Source of the DNA: Pseudomonas cichorii
GTDB taxonomy: Bacteria; Pseudomonadota; Gammaproteobacteria; Pseudomonadales; Pseudomonadaceae
Length of the DNA: 64,000 nt
Reading direction: 5' to 3'
Assembly: GCF_003700275.1 (NCBI RefSeq)
Contig: NZ_RBRE01000084.1
Location: forward strand, 62,001-126,000
A program made the position numbers and the translations under genes. The notes under the pieces were generated by a model. That model was given only the letters and a program-made list of their open reading frames with translations. It did not search any database and had not been told where the DNA came from. Below are positions 25,238-33,055 of this stretch, piece by piece. The first letter of the stretch is position 1. The number at the start of each line of letters is the position of its first letter.

Positions 25238-25689
25238 AGCTCTGGGTGCTGCGCCATGGAGAGGCGCAATCCAGAGCCCGTAGCGATGCCGAGCGCGAAC
25301 TTACGGCCCATGGCCGCGAAGAAGTCCTGCAGAGCGCGACGCATCTGCAGGGCAAGCCGCTGCAACGCATCGTGGCCAGTCCTTATGTGCGGGCGCAACA
25401 GACTGCCGAACTGGTGCGTCATGCACTGGGTTTCGCCGAACCGGTTGTGACCGTGCCCTGGCTGACACCCGACAGCGATCCTCGCCAGGTTCTCAGTCAC
25501 CTGGACCTGAAAGCTGACGACAACGTTCTGCTGGTCAGCCATCAGCCTCTGGTCGGTGCCCTGATTGGTCTGCTGGTTCACGGCAGCTATCAGCATGCCG
25601 AGCCCATGAGCACCGCCAGCCTTGCCGAACTCGAAGGCGAGTTCGCGACCACAGGCGGCATGACGCTGCTGAGTGTTCGTCACGTGTGA
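25234..25689 (+). CDS. sixA: Phosphohistidine phosphatase SixA
   Basis: This 151-residue member of the histidine phosphatase (phosphoglycerate mutase-like) family has the catalytic LRHGE motif at residues 6-10 and a second His in LVSHQPLVG. SixA removes phosphate from histidines in phosphotransfer proteins (HPt domains, or NPr in E. coli). The start is GTG at 25234, overlapping the stop of the DUF4389 gene. Its location next to a hybrid-kinase gene is notable but not proof of a link. Confidence 0.9.
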   Translation: MKLWVLRHGEAQSRARSDAERELTAHGREEVLQSATHLQGKPLQRIVASPYVRAQQTAELVRHALGFAEPVVTVPWLTPDSDPRQVLSHLDLKADDNVLLVSHQPLVGALIGLLVHGSYQHAEPMSTASLAELEGEFATTGGMTLLSVRHV

Positions 25690-25714
25690 CTGTCGCCTGG
25701 CCGACCACAGTCTG

Positions 25715-25741
25715 CGCAGGAGCAAATTCATTTGCGAAAAC
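25715..25741. repeat. REP-like element between sixA and the thioesterase gene
   Basis: GCAGGAGCAAATTCATTTGCGA is a diverged single copy of the REP hairpin seen elsewhere in the window. Confidence 0.55.
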
Positions 25742-25766
25742 TGTCAACGCATAACAAGGATCGAAC

Positions 25767-26210
25767 ATGACTGTATGGCGTGAAACTCCCAATCTCGACA
25801 GCCTCAATGCAGGCCAGAAGAACACCATTGGCGAAGTGCTGGATATTCGCTTCGATTCATTCACCGAAGATTCCCTGACCGGCAGCATGGCGGTCGATCA
25901 GCGCACCCATCAGCCGTTTGGCCTGCTGCATGGGGGGGCCTCGGTGGTGCTGGCCGAATCGCTGGGTTCAGTGGCCAGTTATCTGGCGGTCGACAGCAGC
26001 AAGTTCTTCTGTGTGGGCCTGGAGGTCAACGCCAACCACTTGCGTGGCGTGCGCAGCGGGCGGGTGAGCGGTGTGGTACGTCCGGTTCATATCGGACGCA
26101 CCACCCATGTATGGGATATCCGTATCAGCAACGAGGACGGCAAGCTGTGCTGCATTTCTCGCCTGACCGTCGCGGTGGTGCCTCATGGTCAGGAGCTGCC
26201 AGCCCGCTGA
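25767..26210 (+). CDS. Hotdog-fold acyl-CoA thioesterase (PaaI/YdiI-like)
   Basis: This 147-residue protein has the hotdog signature LLHGGASVVLAESLGS with the catalytic Glu on the central helix, followed by a conserved strand region (GLEVNANHLRGV). Family members hydrolyse aryl- or acyl-CoA thioesters, and YdiI acts on DHNA-CoA. The physiological substrate here is not evident. The ATG has an AAGGA ribosome-binding site. Confidence 0.88.
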   Translation: MTVWRETPNLDSLNAGQKNTIGEVLDIRFDSFTEDSLTGSMAVDQRTHQPFGLLHGGASVVLAESLGSVASYLAVDSSKFFCVGLEVNANHLRGVRSGRVSGVVRPVHIGRTTHVWDIRISNEDGKLCCISRLTVAVVPHGQELPAR

Positions 26211-26330
26211 ATGTGTCACTCCGGTCTGTTCGATGGCCGGAGTGTCACCCCCGATGGCAGTTCCAATCGTTGCCGTAGCCCGGGCAGGGTGCGCACAATC
26301 GCCACAGGTTCGGCCATCGAGTGCGTCGGC

Positions 26331-27140
26331 ATGTCACAACATATCTTCTTTGCTCACGCCAACGGTTTTCCGTCGGCGACTTACGGCAAATTGTTCAATG
26401 CGCTGGCGCCGGAATACGCGGTCGTCCACCTGGAGCAGCATGCCCATGATCCACGGTTTCCGGTCGACGACAATTGGCTGAATCTGGTGGATGAGCTGAT
26501 TCATCATTTGCGTGAGCAGCCAGCCCCCGTGTGGGGCGTCGGGCATTCCCTCGGCGGCGTGCTGCATTTTCACGCGGCGCTACGTTGCCCTGAACTGTAT
26601 CGGGGTGTGGTGATGCTCGATTCCCCGGTACTCAGCCTGGTCGATCAATGGATGATTCGCGCTGCCAAGCGTTTCGGCTTTATCGACCGCATCACCCCCG
26701 CAGGCCGCACACTGGGTCGCCGCGAGGCGTTTACCGATGCCCAGGCAGCCCGCGACTATTTCGCCAGCAAGACGCTGTTCCGCCGCTTCGATCCAGACTG
26801 TTTCGATGCCTATCTGCAGCATGGCCTGCAGGTCGATGGCGAACAACTGCGCCTGCGCTTCAATGCCGCCACGGAAATCAGCATCTATCGCAGTATTCCG
26901 CACACCAGCCCCAAGCCTTCGCGACAGCTCTGTGTGCCGTTGGCGATGGTGCGTGGCAGGCACAGCCGGGTGGTATTGCCGCATCATGGCTATCAGGCCA
27001 GACGCCTGCGTGACGGTGAGTACCTGTCGATGCCCGGCGGACACATGTTTCCCCTGGAGCGGCCCACGGAAACGGCGCAATTGCTCAAATCATTGTTTAC
27101 CCGTTGGGATGCCCGACGCATTGAGGACACTGGCCAATGA
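26331..27140 (+). CDS. Alpha/beta hydrolase
   Basis: This 269-residue alpha/beta hydrolase has the nucleophile elbow GVGHSLGG and a C-terminal catalytic His in MPGGHMFPLE. Its N-terminus IFFAHANGFPSATY carries the HANGF oxyanion segment typical of this subgroup. The start at 26331 begins at a conserved-looking MSQHIFFAHANG; a longer frame upstream reads through low-quality sequence and is rejected. It overlaps the next hydrolase gene by four bases. Confidence 0.85.
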   Translation: MSQHIFFAHANGFPSATYGKLFNALAPEYAVVHLEQHAHDPRFPVDDNWLNLVDELIHHLREQPAPVWGVGHSLGGVLHFHAALRCPELYRGVVMLDSPVLSLVDQWMIRAAKRFGFIDRITPAGRTLGRREAFTDAQAARDYFASKTLFRRFDPDCFDAYLQHGLQVDGEQLRLRFNAATEISIYRSIPHTSPKPSRQLCVPLAMVRGRHSRVVLPHHGYQARRLRDGEYLSMPGGHMFPLERPTETAQLLKSLFTRWDARRIEDTGQ

Positions 27141-27991
27141 GCCACCCCGTAGAAGAAGTGCGCCTGAACCTTGGGCATATCGAGCTGGCCGCGCATCTGT
27201 TCGGACCCGAGGACGGGCAACCGGTAATCGCCCTGCATGGCTGGCTGGATAACGCCAACAGCTTTGCCCGGCTGGCGCCCCGCCTTGAAGGTCTGCGCAT
27301 CGTGGCTCTCGATATGGCCGGTCACGGTCATTCCGATCATCGTCCGGCAGCGGCGAGTTACAGCCTCGCCGATTATGTGTTTGACGTGCTGCAAGTGGCC
27401 GAACAACTGGGCTGGCAGCGTTTTTCCCTGCTCGGGCATTCGTTGGGAGCGATCATTTCGGTGATCCTGGCGGCCTCGCAGCCTGAGCGCGTCCAGCGTC
27501 TGGCCTTGATCGACGGGCTGTTGCCGCTTACCAGCGAAGCCGACGAGACGGTGGCTCGCATGCGGATGGCCATTGAGGCGCAACTGGCATTGCCCGGCAA
27601 GCAAAAGCCGGTGTATGCGGATCTGGAGCGGGCCATCGAGGTGCGCATGAAAGGCATGGTCGCGGTCAGTCGTGAAGCGGCGCAATTACTTGCCCAGCGT
27701 GGGCTCATGCCGGTCCCGGGCGGCTACACCTGGCGCAGCGACAGTCGCCTGACTTTGCCATCGGCTACCCGCTTCAGTCATCGTCAGGCGATGCATTTTG
27801 TCGAGGCTGTGCAGTGTCCGACACAATTGGTAATGGCTGAAGACGGGATGCTGGCGAGAAATCGGGAACTACTCTCAAACCTGCCATTTCAGGTCTTGAG
27901 CTTGCCGGGCGGGCATCATCTGCATTTGAACGACGAGGCGGGCGCAGCCTCTGTTGCAGACTGTTTCAATCGCTTCTTCGCTGCGTCTTGA
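27137..27991 (+). CDS. Alpha/beta hydrolase
   Basis: This 284-residue alpha/beta hydrolase has the N-terminal ALHGWLDNANSF oxyanion segment, LDMAGHGHSDH, the nucleophile elbow LLGHSLGA (Ser) and the catalytic His in LPGGHHLHL. Its ATG overlaps the stop of the previous hydrolase (ATGA), so the pair is an operon. The substrate is unknown; the sequence resembles the MhpC/Mest group of hydrolases. Confidence 0.87.
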   Translation: MSHPVEEVRLNLGHIELAAHLFGPEDGQPVIALHGWLDNANSFARLAPRLEGLRIVALDMAGHGHSDHRPAAASYSLADYVFDVLQVAEQLGWQRFSLLGHSLGAIISVILAASQPERVQRLALIDGLLPLTSEADETVARMRMAIEAQLALPGKQKPVYADLERAIEVRMKGMVAVSREAAQLLAQRGLMPVPGGYTWRSDSRLTLPSATRFSHRQAMHFVEAVQCPTQLVMAEDGMLARNRELLSNLPFQVLSLPGGHHLHLNDEAGAASVADCFNRFFAAS

Positions 27992-28130
27992 CTTGCAACA
28001 GGCAACTGTCGACGCTGCAAGGATCGAAACAGGAGTCAATCATGATGGACCACCCAATGGCCTTCTATACTCGCCTCAGGGGCGACGTTGCCCATTCCAT
28101 TTTTTCCCTTGCAAGTCGATGAGAGCATCC

Positions 28131-28949
28131 ATGCGTTTATCCCGTGCTCCATTTGTCATGTTGTGCGCGTCACTGTTCAGCACTCTGGCGTTCGCTGCCG
28201 ATGTGCCGGGCAGTCATGACCTGCGTATCGTACCGCGTCTTGCGGAAGCCGAAATTGTCGATTATCGACCCGCTGCCGAGCTGGAGCGTATCTATCCGCT
28301 GGGATCGATCCGCAAGATCAGCGGCCAGATGCGCTTTGATGGCCAGGTCAGTGCGCGCGGCAACCTGACCTCGGTAACCTACCAGTTACCTGCCGAACAC
28401 ACCTCCGACGAAGCCTTTACCGCCGCCCGCGAAGCCTTGCAGGCGCAGGGTGCCGAGTTACTGTTCTGGTGCCAGGCCCGCGATTGCGGGGAAAGCAGCC
28501 TGTGGGCCAATGAAGTCTTTGGCAATTCCAAGCTGTATGGCGCCGATGACCGGCAAGCCTATCTGCTGCTCCGCCTGGCCGAGCCGGACAACGAAACCCT
28601 GGTCGCGCTATACAGCATCACGCGCGGCAATCGCCGGGCTTACCTGCATGTCGAGCAGTTCACTGCCGCCGCGCCACTCGGTGAACTGCTGCCGACGTCC
28701 GCCACATTGCTGCGCCAGCTCAAAAGCACTGGCCGCCTGGATTTACCGCGCCTCAAAGGTGAGCCGCAAGAGAATTGGGTGACCTTGCTGTCGCGTGGCC
28801 TGAACCTGGACAGCACCTTGCGTGCGACCGTCTCGGGCGCCCGTGCCGACGTCTGGCGTGAAGCGTTGGTGGCCAAGGGCGTGCGCGGGGCACGATTGGA
28901 AACGGGAAGTGTCGATAAAGCAGGCCTGGTGATCGAAGTCATCCGCTAG
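28131..28949 (+). CDS. Secreted DUF4892-type protein
   Basis: This 272-residue protein starts with a Sec signal peptide (MRLSRAPFVMLCASLFSTLAFA, cleavage before ADVPG) and so acts in the periplasm or outer membrane. The C-terminal third resembles OmpA-like or DUF4892 sequences (LNLDSTLRATVSG...) but lacks a peptidoglycan-binding motif I can be sure of. It follows two hydrolases and precedes a permease gene. ATG at 28131 is chosen because it starts the signal peptide; another ATG lies 12 bases upstream. Confidence 0.75.
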   Translation: MRLSRAPFVMLCASLFSTLAFAADVPGSHDLRIVPRLAEAEIVDYRPAAELERIYPLGSIRKISGQMRFDGQVSARGNLTSVTYQLPAEHTSDEAFTAAREALQAQGAELLFWCQARDCGESSLWANEVFGNSKLYGADDRQAYLLLRLAEPDNETLVALYSITRGNRRAYLHVEQFTAAAPLGELLPTSATLLRQLKSTGRLDLPRLKGEPQENWVTLLSRGLNLDSTLRATVSGARADVWREALVAKGVRGARLETGSVDKAGLVIEVIR

Positions 28950-28996
28950 ATTCATCGCTATGCTCATTTTTTCGATGTCTTTCATTAGGATGCCTC

Positions 28997-30046
28997 ATGA
29001 ACAACGACCGTCTGCTGGTGCAGATCCTGCTGCTGGTACTGCTGAGTGCCTGTCTCTGGGTGATGGCGCCGTTCTGGTCGGCCCTGGTATGGGGAGCGGT
29101 TCTGGCATTTGCCAGCTGGCCACTGATGCGCTTGCTGACTCACTGGTTCAAGGGTCGCGAGTCGCTGGCCGCGCTGGTGATGAGCCTGTGCTGGCTGTTG
29201 CTGGTCGCCGCGCCGCTGGTCTGGCTGGGCTTCAACCTTGCCGATCACGTGCGCGACGCCACGGCCTTCATCAAGGATGTCCAGGTCGACGGGCTGCCTG
29301 ATCCACCGGCCTGGCTGGCGGGGATTCCGTTCGTGGGTGAACGGCTGGTAGGAATCTGGAACACCATCGATGAGCAGGGCGCGGCGTTCATGGCGGCCGC
29401 AAGGCCTTATCTGGGCGAGGTCGGCAACTGGTTGCTGGCCCGTAGCGCGCAGATTGGCGGCGGCATTCTCGAACTGACCCTGAGCATCGTGTTTGCGTTC
29501 TTTTTCTATCGGGACGGCCCGCGGCTTGCGGCCTTTGTGCTCAGCCTGCTGGAGCGCTTGATCGGCGAGCGGGCCCAGTACTATCTGGATCTGGTGGCCG
29601 GTACGGTACAACGGGTGGTCAATGGCGTAATCGGCACTGCCGCCGCCCAGGCAATCCTGGCCTTGATCGGCTTCCTGATCGCCGGCATTCCCGGTGCGCT
29701 GGTGCTGGGCATCCTGACTTTCATATTCAGTCTGATTCCCATGGGGCCGCCACTGGTCTGGATACCGGCCACCGCCTGGCTGGTCTGGCAGGGCGAATAC
29801 GGCATGGCGGTGTTCCTCGGCCTGTGGGGCACTTTCATCATCAGTGGCGTGGACAACGTGCTCAAGCCGTACCTGATCAGCCGTGGCGGCAACCTGCCGC
29901 TGGTGATCGTCCTGTTGGGGGTCTTCGGCGGTTTGCTGGCGTTCGGCTTTATCGGCCTGTTCATCGGTCCGACCTTGCTGGCAGTTGCCTACAGCCTGTT
30001 GACCGACTGGGTCGCAGGAGAACGCATCATCAAGACTCAGCGCTAG
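28997..30046 (+). CDS. AI-2E family transporter (PerM-like)
   Basis: This 349-residue protein has about seven or eight hydrophobic helices with a soluble stretch after the third (DHVRDATAFIKDV...). The family segments GGILELTLSIVFAFFFYRDG and FSLIPMGPPLVWIPA are present. AI-2E exporter family members are broad; some export AI-2 or act as Na+(Li+)/H+ antiporters. Nothing nearby identifies the cargo. Confidence 0.87.
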   Translation: MNNDRLLVQILLLVLLSACLWVMAPFWSALVWGAVLAFASWPLMRLLTHWFKGRESLAALVMSLCWLLLVAAPLVWLGFNLADHVRDATAFIKDVQVDGLPDPPAWLAGIPFVGERLVGIWNTIDEQGAAFMAAARPYLGEVGNWLLARSAQIGGGILELTLSIVFAFFFYRDGPRLAAFVLSLLERLIGERAQYYLDLVAGTVQRVVNGVIGTAAAQAILALIGFLIAGIPGALVLGILTFIFSLIPMGPPLVWIPATAWLVWQGEYGMAVFLGLWGTFIISGVDNVLKPYLISRGGNLPLVIVLLGVFGGLLAFGFIGLFIGPTLLAVAYSLLTDWVAGERIIKTQR

Positions 30047-30069
30047 GTTTCGTAAAGAGCCTGGAAGAT

Positions 30070-30097
30070 CCCGCCGCTCGATGCAGGTCAGCGGCGG
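30070..30097. terminator. Stem-loop between convergent genes
   Basis: CCGCCGCT pairs with AGCGGCGG across an 11-base loop in the 58-base gap between the permease gene and the EF-hand gene. It lacks a T run on either side, so termination is only plausible. Confidence 0.4.
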
Positions 30098-30104
30098 TTC
30101 CCTG

Positions 30105-30821
30105 TCAGGCGGCGGTGTCGAGGTATTTGCCGATCGGCTTGCTGCCTTCGGTGTCATAACGCTCGCCCAGCGCGGCAATCATTTTGCTCAAGGCCTGAGC
30201 GGCCATCTGATTGGCGTTGGTCTGTTCGCTATTGCTGTTGCTCGGGTTCAGTGCCGAGGCCTGGGCCGCGCCAGCCGGTGGCTGTTGTGGCTGCAGACTG
30301 GCGGTCAGTTCTTCAAGGCTGACGGTACCGTCTTCGTTGGTGTCCAGGACGTCGAACACTTCCGTGCTGTTGGCCGTGCTGCCCGCATTGGTCAGGCCCG
30401 TGGTCAGTTCGTCGCTGCTGATTGCGCCATCTTCGTCAGCGTCCAGCGAACTGAGCAGCTCTTCGGCCAGATCGGTTGCAGGCTGCATCGGTGGCGGAGG
30501 AGGCGGGGTCAGGGCAGCCAGTTCGTCGGCATCCAGACTGTCGTCATCGTCACTGTCCAGGCTGCTGAACGCTTCGCTCAGGCTGACGGTAATGCCGTCC
30601 TTCCTGTCCGAAGACAGCGCCGAACCCAGTTCGTCCTTGCTGATGCTGCCGTCACCGTCGGTATCGAGCTTTGCCAACAGCTCTTCCTGAAACTTCTTGC
30701 TGTTGGTGCCTGAAGTCAAACTGCTTGAGCTGGTGTAGCTCGATAAACTACTGCTGATGCCACTGATCATTGGGCTGACTCCCATGAGATTGATAGGGCC
30801 GGTAGCGGTAAACCGGCTCAT
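30105..30821 (-). CDS. EF-hand calcium-binding protein (XopAW-like)
   Basis: This 238-residue acidic protein has four canonical 12-residue EF-hand loops: D53-E64 (DTDGDGSISKDE), D89-E100 (DSDDDDSLDADE), D127-E138 (DADEDGAISSDE) and D160-E171 (DTNEDGTVSLEE). A Ser-rich N-terminus (about 19-40), a poly-Pro linker (about 106-112) and an Asn/Ser-rich tail surround them. There is no signal peptide or membrane helix. The layout resembles the XopAW family of calcium-binding proteins, some of which are type III effectors in Xanthomonas. No secretion genes are near, so secretion is unproven. Confidence 0.88.
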   Translation of the reverse strand: MSRFTATGPINLMGVSPMISGISSSLSSYTSSSSLTSGTNSKKFQEELLAKLDTDGDGSISKDELGSALSSDRKDGITVSLSEAFSSLDSDDDDSLDADELAALTPPPPPPMQPATDLAEELLSSLDADEDGAISSDELTTGLTNAGSTANSTEVFDVLDTNEDGTVSLEELTASLQPQQPPAGAAQASALNPSNSNSEQTNANQMAAQALSKMIAALGERYDTEGSKPIGKYLDTAA

Positions 30822-30877
30822 GAAGCCTCAAGGGGGCAGTTGTCGTGGGGATGTGGGCTTTGTATCGAGGGGGATAC

Positions 30878-31918
30878 TCAGGCGCGCGGCAGGTCGAGGA
30901 CGACTGTCAGGCCGCCGCCCGGTGTCTGTGTCAGGTACAGCTCGCCGCCCATGCGCCAGGCAGCCTCGCGGGCGATGGTCATGCCCATGCCGACGCCGCC
31001 GGAGTTGCGGTTGCGCGAACCTTCCAGGCGATAAAATGGCTCGAAGATCGTCTCGTGAAACTCCGGCGCAATCCCCGGGCCATGATCGATGACCGAGATC
31101 TTCACGCGACTCGCCTGATCCTGAATATCGATATTCACGCTGCCTGCATAACGCAGCGCATTGTCGATCAGGTTGTGCAGGCAGGAACGCAATGCCATCG
31201 GCTGAGTCTTGAGGGGCTTGCATTGCCCCTGATATTGCACGTCGTCGCCGTTATCCTGAGCGTTCTCGGCCAGGGATTCGATCAGGGCCTGCAGGTCGAG
31301 CTGCTGCACTTCTTCACTCTTGCGATGCTCGTTGAGGTAACTCAGGGTGGCGTCGAGCATGTTGATCATGTCGTCCAGATCCTGAGTCATCTGGCCATGC
31401 AGCCTGGGGTCGTCGATCTTTTCGACCCGCAGTTTCAGACGTGACAGCGGTGTGCGCAGATCGTGGGAGACGGCTGCCAGCATGCGTCCGCGCTGCTGCA
31501 TCTGTTCGCGGATTTTCTGCTGCATCAGGTTGAAGGTATGAGCCGCGTTGCGAGCCTCGCGGGGGCCGGTGATTTCCAGCGGCGGGCTGTCGAGGTTTTC
31601 GCTCAGCCGCTCGGCCGCTTCACTCATGCGCCGCACCGGGCGACTCAGGGCCTTGGCGCCATACCAGGCTGCGATCACCAGCGTGATCAACTGGAAGCCC
31701 ATGACCGTCAGCGGGCCGCGCCAGGGCGATGGCCTGCGATGTTCGCGTTCTGATGGAAAACCCCTGGCTTCCTGCTGCGCGGAGGCCGGTGGCTCCGCTC
31801 GCGGAGGCGGCGGGCCGTATTGGGTGAACCAGATAAATGCCAATACATGCGCCAGCAGGATCGCAATCAGCGCCCCACCGAACAATCGTGCGAAAAGCGT
31901 ATCGGCTGAGCGGATCAA
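30878..31918 (-). CDS. Sensor histidine kinase
   Basis: This 346-residue inner-membrane kinase has TM1 (about 10-31), a short Pro-rich periplasmic loop (PPPPRAEPPASAQQE...), TM2 (about 70-87), HAMP, HisKA with H152 (AAVSHDLRTPL), and an HATPase domain (DHGPGI, GVGMGM). The small sensor loop suggests that the membrane or another protein provides the signal. Its ATG overlaps the stop of the response regulator gene (ATGA), so the two form an operon with the regulator first. Confidence 0.9.
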   Translation of the reverse strand: MIRSADTLFARLFGGALIAILLAHVLAFIWFTQYGPPPPRAEPPASAQQEARGFPSEREHRRPSPWRGPLTVMGFQLITLVIAAWYGAKALSRPVRRMSEAAERLSENLDSPPLEITGPREARNAAHTFNLMQQKIREQMQQRGRMLAAVSHDLRTPLSRLKLRVEKIDDPRLHGQMTQDLDDMINMLDATLSYLNEHRKSEEVQQLDLQALIESLAENAQDNGDDVQYQGQCKPLKTQPMALRSCLHNLIDNALRYAGSVNIDIQDQASRVKISVIDHGPGIAPEFHETIFEPFYRLEGSRNRNSGGVGMGMTIAREAAWRMGGELYLTQTPGGGLTVVLDLPRA

Positions 31919-32730
31919 GCGAGTTCCTTGGCATCGAACAGGTAGCCTTCGCCGCGTACCGTCTTGATCAACTGCGGATTCTTGGGATCGTCGCCCAGCT
32001 TCTGGCGCAGGCGCGAAACCAGCAGGTCAATGCTGCGATCGAAGGCTTCGATGGAGCGACCCCGAGCGGCATCCAGCAGTTGTTCGCGGCTGAGCACGCG
32101 ATGCGGGCGCTCCAGGAATACCCGCAGCAGGCGGAACTCGGCGTTGGACAGTGGCACGACCAGACCATCGGCGGCGATCAACTGGCGCAGGACGCTATTG
32201 AGGCGCCAGGCATCGAAACGCACGGTGTTGTGCTGGTCGCTGCGATCGTCTCGCACGCGGCGCAACACGGTCTGGATACGCGCTACCAGCTCGCGCGGCT
32301 CGAATGGCTTGGCCATGTAGTCGTCGGCACCCAGCTCCAGACCGATGATGCGGTCGGTGGGTTCGCAACGGGCGGTGAGCATCAGGATCGGAATATCCGA
32401 AGTGCTGCGCAGCCAGCGGCACAGCGACAGGCCGTCTTCGCCGGGAAGCATCAGGTCGAGCACCACGACATCGAAGGTTTCCTCGGTCAGCGCCTGACGC
32501 ATCTGCGTGCCATCGGTGACGCCCTTGGAATGGATGTTGAAACGCGACAGGTAATCGCAGAGCAGTTCACGAATCGCCACGTCATCATCGACGATCAGGG
32601 CGCGGATATTCCAGCGCTGTTCGGATGAGGACTGATCGGAATTGCTGCCAGGGATTGCTTGCATAGTGCGACTGATGCCTTGTGATGCCGCCATCACTGG
32701 CCGCTGTTGAAGATCAACGCTGCCCGTCAT
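31915..32730 (-). CDS. OmpR-family response regulator
   Basis: This transcription regulator has a receiver domain (LIVDDD, phosphoacceptor D92 in VLDLMLP, conserved Lys in MAKPFEP) and a C-terminal winged helix of the OmpR type (NAEFRLLRVFLERP, IKTVRGEGYLF). Counting from 32730 the protein has 271 residues with about 40 unconserved ones at the start, so a later ATG (32694 or 32664) may be the true start. It is divergent from kdpFABC across about 230 bases, but kdp has its own regulators further on. The target genes are unknown. Confidence 0.88.
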   Translation of the reverse strand: MTGSVDLQQRPVMAASQGISRTMQAIPGSNSDQSSSEQRWNIRALIVDDDVAIRELLCDYLSRFNIHSKGVTDGTQMRQALTEETFDVVVLDLMLPGEDGLSLCRWLRSTSDIPILMLTARCEPTDRIIGLELGADDYMAKPFEPRELVARIQTVLRRVRDDRSDQHNTVRFDAWRLNSVLRQLIAADGLVVPLSNAEFRLLRVFLERPHRVLSREQLLDAARGRSIEAFDRSIDLLVSRLRQKLGDDPKNPQLIKTVRGEGYLFDAKELA

Positions 32731-32850
32731 GCTACTTCGCCGGGAGGCGCGGCGAAAGGGTGTAGCGGGAGAATGTCGTGGGCATGTCGTGAATGTATCC
32801 TGGCTGGTACAAAAGGACCGGTCCCAGACAGACTGTGCCTTGCCTGCATT

Positions 32851-32902
32851 TTTACGCCTTCTTTACGCCCCTTGTGACCTGTCGATCTCGTTCCTTTACA
32901 CC
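32851..32902 (+). promoter_or_regulatory. Phased TTTACRCC repeats upstream of kdpF
   Basis: Three direct copies occur: TTTACGCC at 32851, TTTACGCC at 32862 and TTTACACC at 32895. Their spacings are 11 and 33 bases, so they lie on the same helical face. They end 55 bases before kdpF. KdpE in E. coli binds a T-rich site upstream of kdpF; assigning these repeats to KdpE or to the divergent regulator is inference. Confidence 0.5.
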
Positions 32903-32957
32903 CCGTCTGCGGACAATGGCTGCCAAGCGGCAACCGCCGTAGCGACGGAGAATATTG

Positions 32958-33047
32958 ATGAGCGTTCTGGACGGGGTGTCACTGCTGCTGGCAGTCGGGC
33001 TGTTCGTTTACTTGCTGGTTGCGCTGTTGCGCGCTGGCCGGAACTAG
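32958..33047 (+). CDS. kdpF: K+-transporting ATPase subunit KdpF
   Basis: This 29-residue single-helix peptide, MSVLDGVSLLLAVGLF followed by VYLLVALLRAGRN, stabilises the KdpFABC complex in the inner membrane. It is too short for usual gene finding but is clear from its position eight bases before kdpA and from its sequence. GGAG precedes the ATG. Confidence 0.93.
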   Translation: MSVLDGVSLLLAVGLFVYLLVALLRAGRN

Positions 33048-33055
33048 GAGCAGCC

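Noticed and set aside
26217..26245. CACTCCGG/CCGGAGTG hairpin after the thioesterase gene as terminator
   Set aside because: No T run follows; too weak to call.
32729..33055. N-terminal extension of kdpA to 32729
   Set aside because: It would translate the promoter region and kdpF; the family start is at 33056.
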